The position numbers were made by a program, and so were the translations under genes. Below the pieces are notes generated by a model that did no database searches, was not told the DNA's origin, and saw only the letters and a program-made list of their open reading frames with translations. Of a stretch of DNA of 64,000 nucleotides, positions 61,301 through 64,000 are shown in pieces. Origin of the DNA: Notospermus geniculatus (lineage: Eukaryota; Nemertea; Pilidiophora; Heteronemertea; Lineidae); NCBI GenBank assembly GCA_002633025.1, contig NMRB01000681.1:214641-278640 (forward strand), read 5' to 3'. How positions within the stretch are numbered: position 1 is the stretch's first letter; each line of letters opens with the position of its first letter.

Positions 61301-63333
61301 AAGTCTTCGAGGTTCTGCAGTACCAGTACTAACCATGAATTAACTCATCCATCAGGAATGTAGCGAGTTGCTTGTTTGCTCCTTCATCATACTTCATATT
61401 CCAGGATTTGAATTGAGGGGTCAAAGTCATGAAGATCATGTATGCATTTAGGAGATGAATCATCAGCTGCATGAAGAAAGAAAACAATATAATGTCTTTA
61501 ATTTGATCACCAGAGATAGAAATCAAAAAGTTTTTATTAAGATTAATATAGCTTCAATATTTATATTTCATATTTTTCTTGATTTTTATTAACATCGTAT
61601 TGCCATCAGACTGAATTCATTAGATGTAAATGGTTCACTTTCAAATTAAAAACTCTAAATTAAAAAAAATTCAAAGGAACACAGAAATAGTTAACCAAAT
61701 AAGGAACAAGCAGTTGCCATAGTAGTGTAAATTCACCTGGATTAAATCAGCTGTTGTGGCACAGTCCTTGTCTGTAGCAAGTCGAAGATAAACTTGAGCC
61801 CGGTGCGTCAGAGTGCCTTTAAGAACATGGGACAAACCCACCACAAATGCCTCCTCTCCAACATGGGTGCAGCGTTGATCTTTCCCCTCACTTAGCACAT
61901 TGGACAGTTGAGAGTGGAGTCTTTCAATTAAAGGAGTCGGCAGATGATCTTTCAAGTGAACCTGTTTTGAGATAACACAGTAGTTAACCTCGCCGAACTT
62001 TCATGGTTTTCAGGACGTGACTTCAACAATAATGACACTGACTTCATGATGCAAAGCGTGAAAGCTGGGGTGGGGGTGGGGGAATGCATTGCCGCTTTCC
62101 TGGGCTGTGTGTGTGATGTAAAACTACTAGCATGACTAGGGCAGGACTGGAGCAAAACACACGAACGCAACAGAATATTGCATTGTGGAAACGAACGTTA
62201 TGGGTTATGACGTAACCAGGCCTGTCCAAACGCGGCATCTAATGCCGCAGGCGGAATCCTAATTGCATTTGGCGGAATCCAGGAAAAATGACTGGATGCC
62301 ACTTGCGGCATCTAAATCACAATTTAAGGCATCAAGCTGGTCAAAAGTGGAATCGAGAATCCCATTCTCTCAGCCGACTCTCGTCACTGCAGCCAACCCA
62401 TAGCACCGTCTACCTTAGCACGGTCTACAACTACTGTCCATCGTCTGACCATGCACTTCGCAATCTCGTACCCAGAGATTAGCCGAGATTGGATGTCACT
62501 CTGCTAATCTCTGGAGACTGCTACGGACTACTTCCAAGCCCCACACTGAGCGAATGAATACACTTATAGTGACCGTTTCTCACCAAGTTATGTGGTGCTA
62601 CAAGTAGTACTTTGTTTTTTCGTTAATAAATACAACATGTCCCTCATAAAAAGCTTTCTAAGGGCATTTTCGTGTAGGCCTATATTATACCGCAATTGCA
62701 TCTGCGGTCTTTGCAGTATGCTGCTAATCACAGGAATTGCGTGATTCAGCAGTCTCCAGAGATAATAGTGTAACGACATCCAACCTTGGCCGAGCGAAAC
62801 TGATCTCTGCCTCTGGCTGGGTAGGCCTACGAGATTGGAAGTAGGTACTGGTATACTTCATTTTACATGTTTTACTTGTCATTCATCAGCGACAGCGGCA
62901 TCAAGATTTTCGACTGTAAAGTGTAGGGCCTAGGCACATTCGGCATCCACTTTTGGGGGGTTTGGACAGGTGTGGTAACGCCCCCCCCCCCGGTAGAAAC
63001 AAAAATGACATGATGTGCTTAGCCTTTCGTGGACGTACGTCCATGACGTCAGGCCTCCAGATTCATCCGGTAATTGGACTCGTTCGTTCATACACTGGAC
63101 GCAACAAACGTCTGCCAAAATTTCCTATTTTCGGACAAAGACGCGGCAGGCGCTGTATGATGACAGTTTTCTAGCCGTGTTTGGTCTCGTACCTGCAATT
63201 GATCGCAACTGAAGGAAACTGGATTGCTTCCAGCTATTTCATGAAAGAGTTTCGATATGTTTGCCTGTTCAACTGTTGTGAAAACGGCCAAAGCGGACTC
63301 GTATTCAGGATGTTGGCTCATTCCATGCCCCAT
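58370..63333 (-). CDS. MEAK7: MEAK7 (TLDc-domain mTOR-associated protein), complete
   Basis: Eight exons on the minus strand: 63193-63333, 61737-61961, 61334-61466, 60426-60535, 59846-60155, 59316-59434, 58614-58799 and 58370-58510. All have GT donors and AG acceptors, and every junction keeps phase, giving 454 residues, close to vertebrate MEAK7. The start MGHGMSQH keeps Gly2 and a Ser at position 6, fitting N-myristoylation and lysosomal membrane association known for the family. The TLDc domain is roughly 245-404. It includes KEWKLLFSSHLHGESF, KGPCLLIVRDKDG, VFGGFASHGW, GYNENFMYLN, QTLPNGL and CTTFGSPQLS. The tail SILDKDPAAKALL..SEGLRE is a family signature. MEAK7 is reported to support an alternative mTOR signalling branch. 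The start is the first ATG, in context AAAATGG. A SINE sits in intron 6 and a MITE in intron 1. Confidence 0.96.
59030..59285 (+). mobile_element. tRNA-derived SINE in MEAK7 intron 6
   Basis: The head reads TAGCCGAGTGGTTA (A box, 59037-59050) and GGTTCAAATCC (B box, 59086-59096), spaced as in a class II-like tRNA. The tRNA cannot close its acceptor stem. The tail (AGTGAGGAACATGAGTAGC..GCCCTGATGG) recurs at 17217-17345. Antisense to MEAK7. Confidence 0.85.
62489..62784. mobile_element. inverted-repeat element in MEAK7 intron 1
   Basis: TTGGATGTC and CTCTGGAGACTGCT on the left pair with AGCAGTCTCCAGAG and GACATCCAA on the right. A second paired block is near the centre. Confidence 0.75.
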
Positions 63334-63374
63334 TTTTTCGTATATTCGGCCTTCTTGAAAGTAGAGCGCGTGAC

Positions 63375-63418
63375 TGACGTCATCATCTGGGTCAGGCGCC
63401 TCGAGAGCTGTGACGTCA
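63375..63418 (-). promoter_or_regulatory. MEAK7 proximal promoter with two CREs
   Basis: The palindrome TGACGTCA occurs at 63375-63382 and 63411-63418, about 42 and 78 bp upstream of the start codon. The full 8-bp CRE is bound by CREB/ATF factors in animals. A third copy lies in intron 1 at 63044-63051. Function is inferred from position only. Confidence 0.55.
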
Positions 63419-63469
63419 CAGCGAAATCTCGTATGCATTTTGCCACTGAGGCACGCATGGCAGGGGGGT

Positions 63470-63720
63470 GGTGCAGGCCCGGATCCCTTATTTTTTTGAG
63501 GGTCAATGATTTTTTTACTGCACTTTTTTGGAAATCGTCTAGTATTCATGTCTAAGATGCTGGGAAATCGCATCTCAGAGCTTTGATTTTTCAAATTTGC
63601 CCGGGGGAGGCCCCCGGACCCCCCTTTGTGTGCGCGCACTTGTGGTGCGAACCAACTGAGGGCTTCGCCCTCCGGGTTGTGCCCCCCGTATTTCTAAATC
63701 CTGGAGGCGGCCCTGTGGTG
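63470..63720. mobile_element. degenerate relative of the 4132-4397 transposon
   Basis: It starts GCAGGCCCGGATCC and ends ATCCTGGAGGCGGCCCTG, with the same internal layout (TTTTTTGAGGGTCAATGATTTT, GGGGGAGGCCCCCGGACCCC). It lies upstream of MEAK7. Confidence 0.7.
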
Positions 63721-63847
63721 GGTGTTTCCGAGGTCCAAAAGTACCCACGGACAGTGCCCCGACCCCGGGGTAACACCCCAGTACGGTGGCTAGAAAGTAT
63801 CATGATTATTTTTTTTTTGAATATAATTAAATTTTCTTTTCGAATTT

Positions 63848-64000
63848 CCTCCCCGAGGAGAAAACATTTGCTCCTCGGGGAGGAAACATTTCCTCCCGAG
63901 GAGAAAATATTTTCTCCCCGAGGAGAAAACATTCTCTCCCCGGGGAGAAAATTATTTACTCCGAGGAGATAATTATTTCCTCCCCGAGGAGAAAACATTT
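63848..64000. repeat. palindromic minisatellite reaching the window edge
   Basis: Units of about 24 bp alternate CTCCCCGAGGAG with AAAACATTT. Each unit is itself palindromic, so the array reads alike on both strands. Confidence 0.95.

Overview
This is a eukaryotic window. It has spliced genes with GT..AG introns, many short inverted-repeat transposons, and no operon structure. The three recognisable proteins are animal proteins. The frequent words TAGGCCTA and TACATGTA, plus the repeat load, suggest a marine invertebrate deuterostome, perhaps an echinoderm. That placement is inference from composition and was not tested.

Genes. Three genes are well supported. (1) 58370-63333, minus strand: a complete eight-exon MEAK7 (TLDc domain) gene of 454 residues. 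Every splice phase agrees, and two CRE palindromes lie just upstream of the start. (2) 52869-55696, plus strand: a two-exon Scratch/Snail-superfamily zinc-finger repressor. A short first exon carries a SNAG motif and the second carries four fingers. (3) 49129-50226, minus strand: an intronless glycosyltransferase-31-like coding exon with a membrane segment at each end. A fourth gene, 7810-14440 minus, has five phase-compatible exons encoding two C2H2 fingers and a low-complexity Arg-Asp-Tyr tail. Its first exon and possibly its last are not identified, and I do not recognise its family. Weaker candidates are a transmembrane-tail exon at 8279-8493 (minus), a possible first exon at 17977-18139 (plus), an unrecognised frame at 45158-45664 (minus), and two ORF pairs inside duplicated DNA.

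Layout. 1-6.9 kb: minisatellite, MITE-like elements, an assembly gap, no convincing gene. 6.9-14.5 kb: LINE fragment, then the two-finger gene with repeats in its introns. 14.5-19 kb: sparse, with SINE and inverted-repeat fragments. 18.95-22.2 kb: a tandem duplication of about 1.6 kb with a single N exactly at the join. 23.0-44.5 kb: a direct tandem duplication of about 10.7 kb whose two copies differ mainly by transposon insertions, so each copy shows the empty site of the other's insertions. 44.5-49.1 kb: a large perfect inverted repeat and a minisatellite interrupted by a MITE. 49.1-63.4 kb: the gene-rich end. 63.4-64 kb: repeats.

The genes have no evident shared pathway: one nutrient-signalling adaptor, one neural-type repressor, one Golgi-type enzyme and one nucleic-acid-binding protein of unknown role. 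The most unusual content is the record of transposition and duplication, including a recurring hammerhead-ribozyme-like core.
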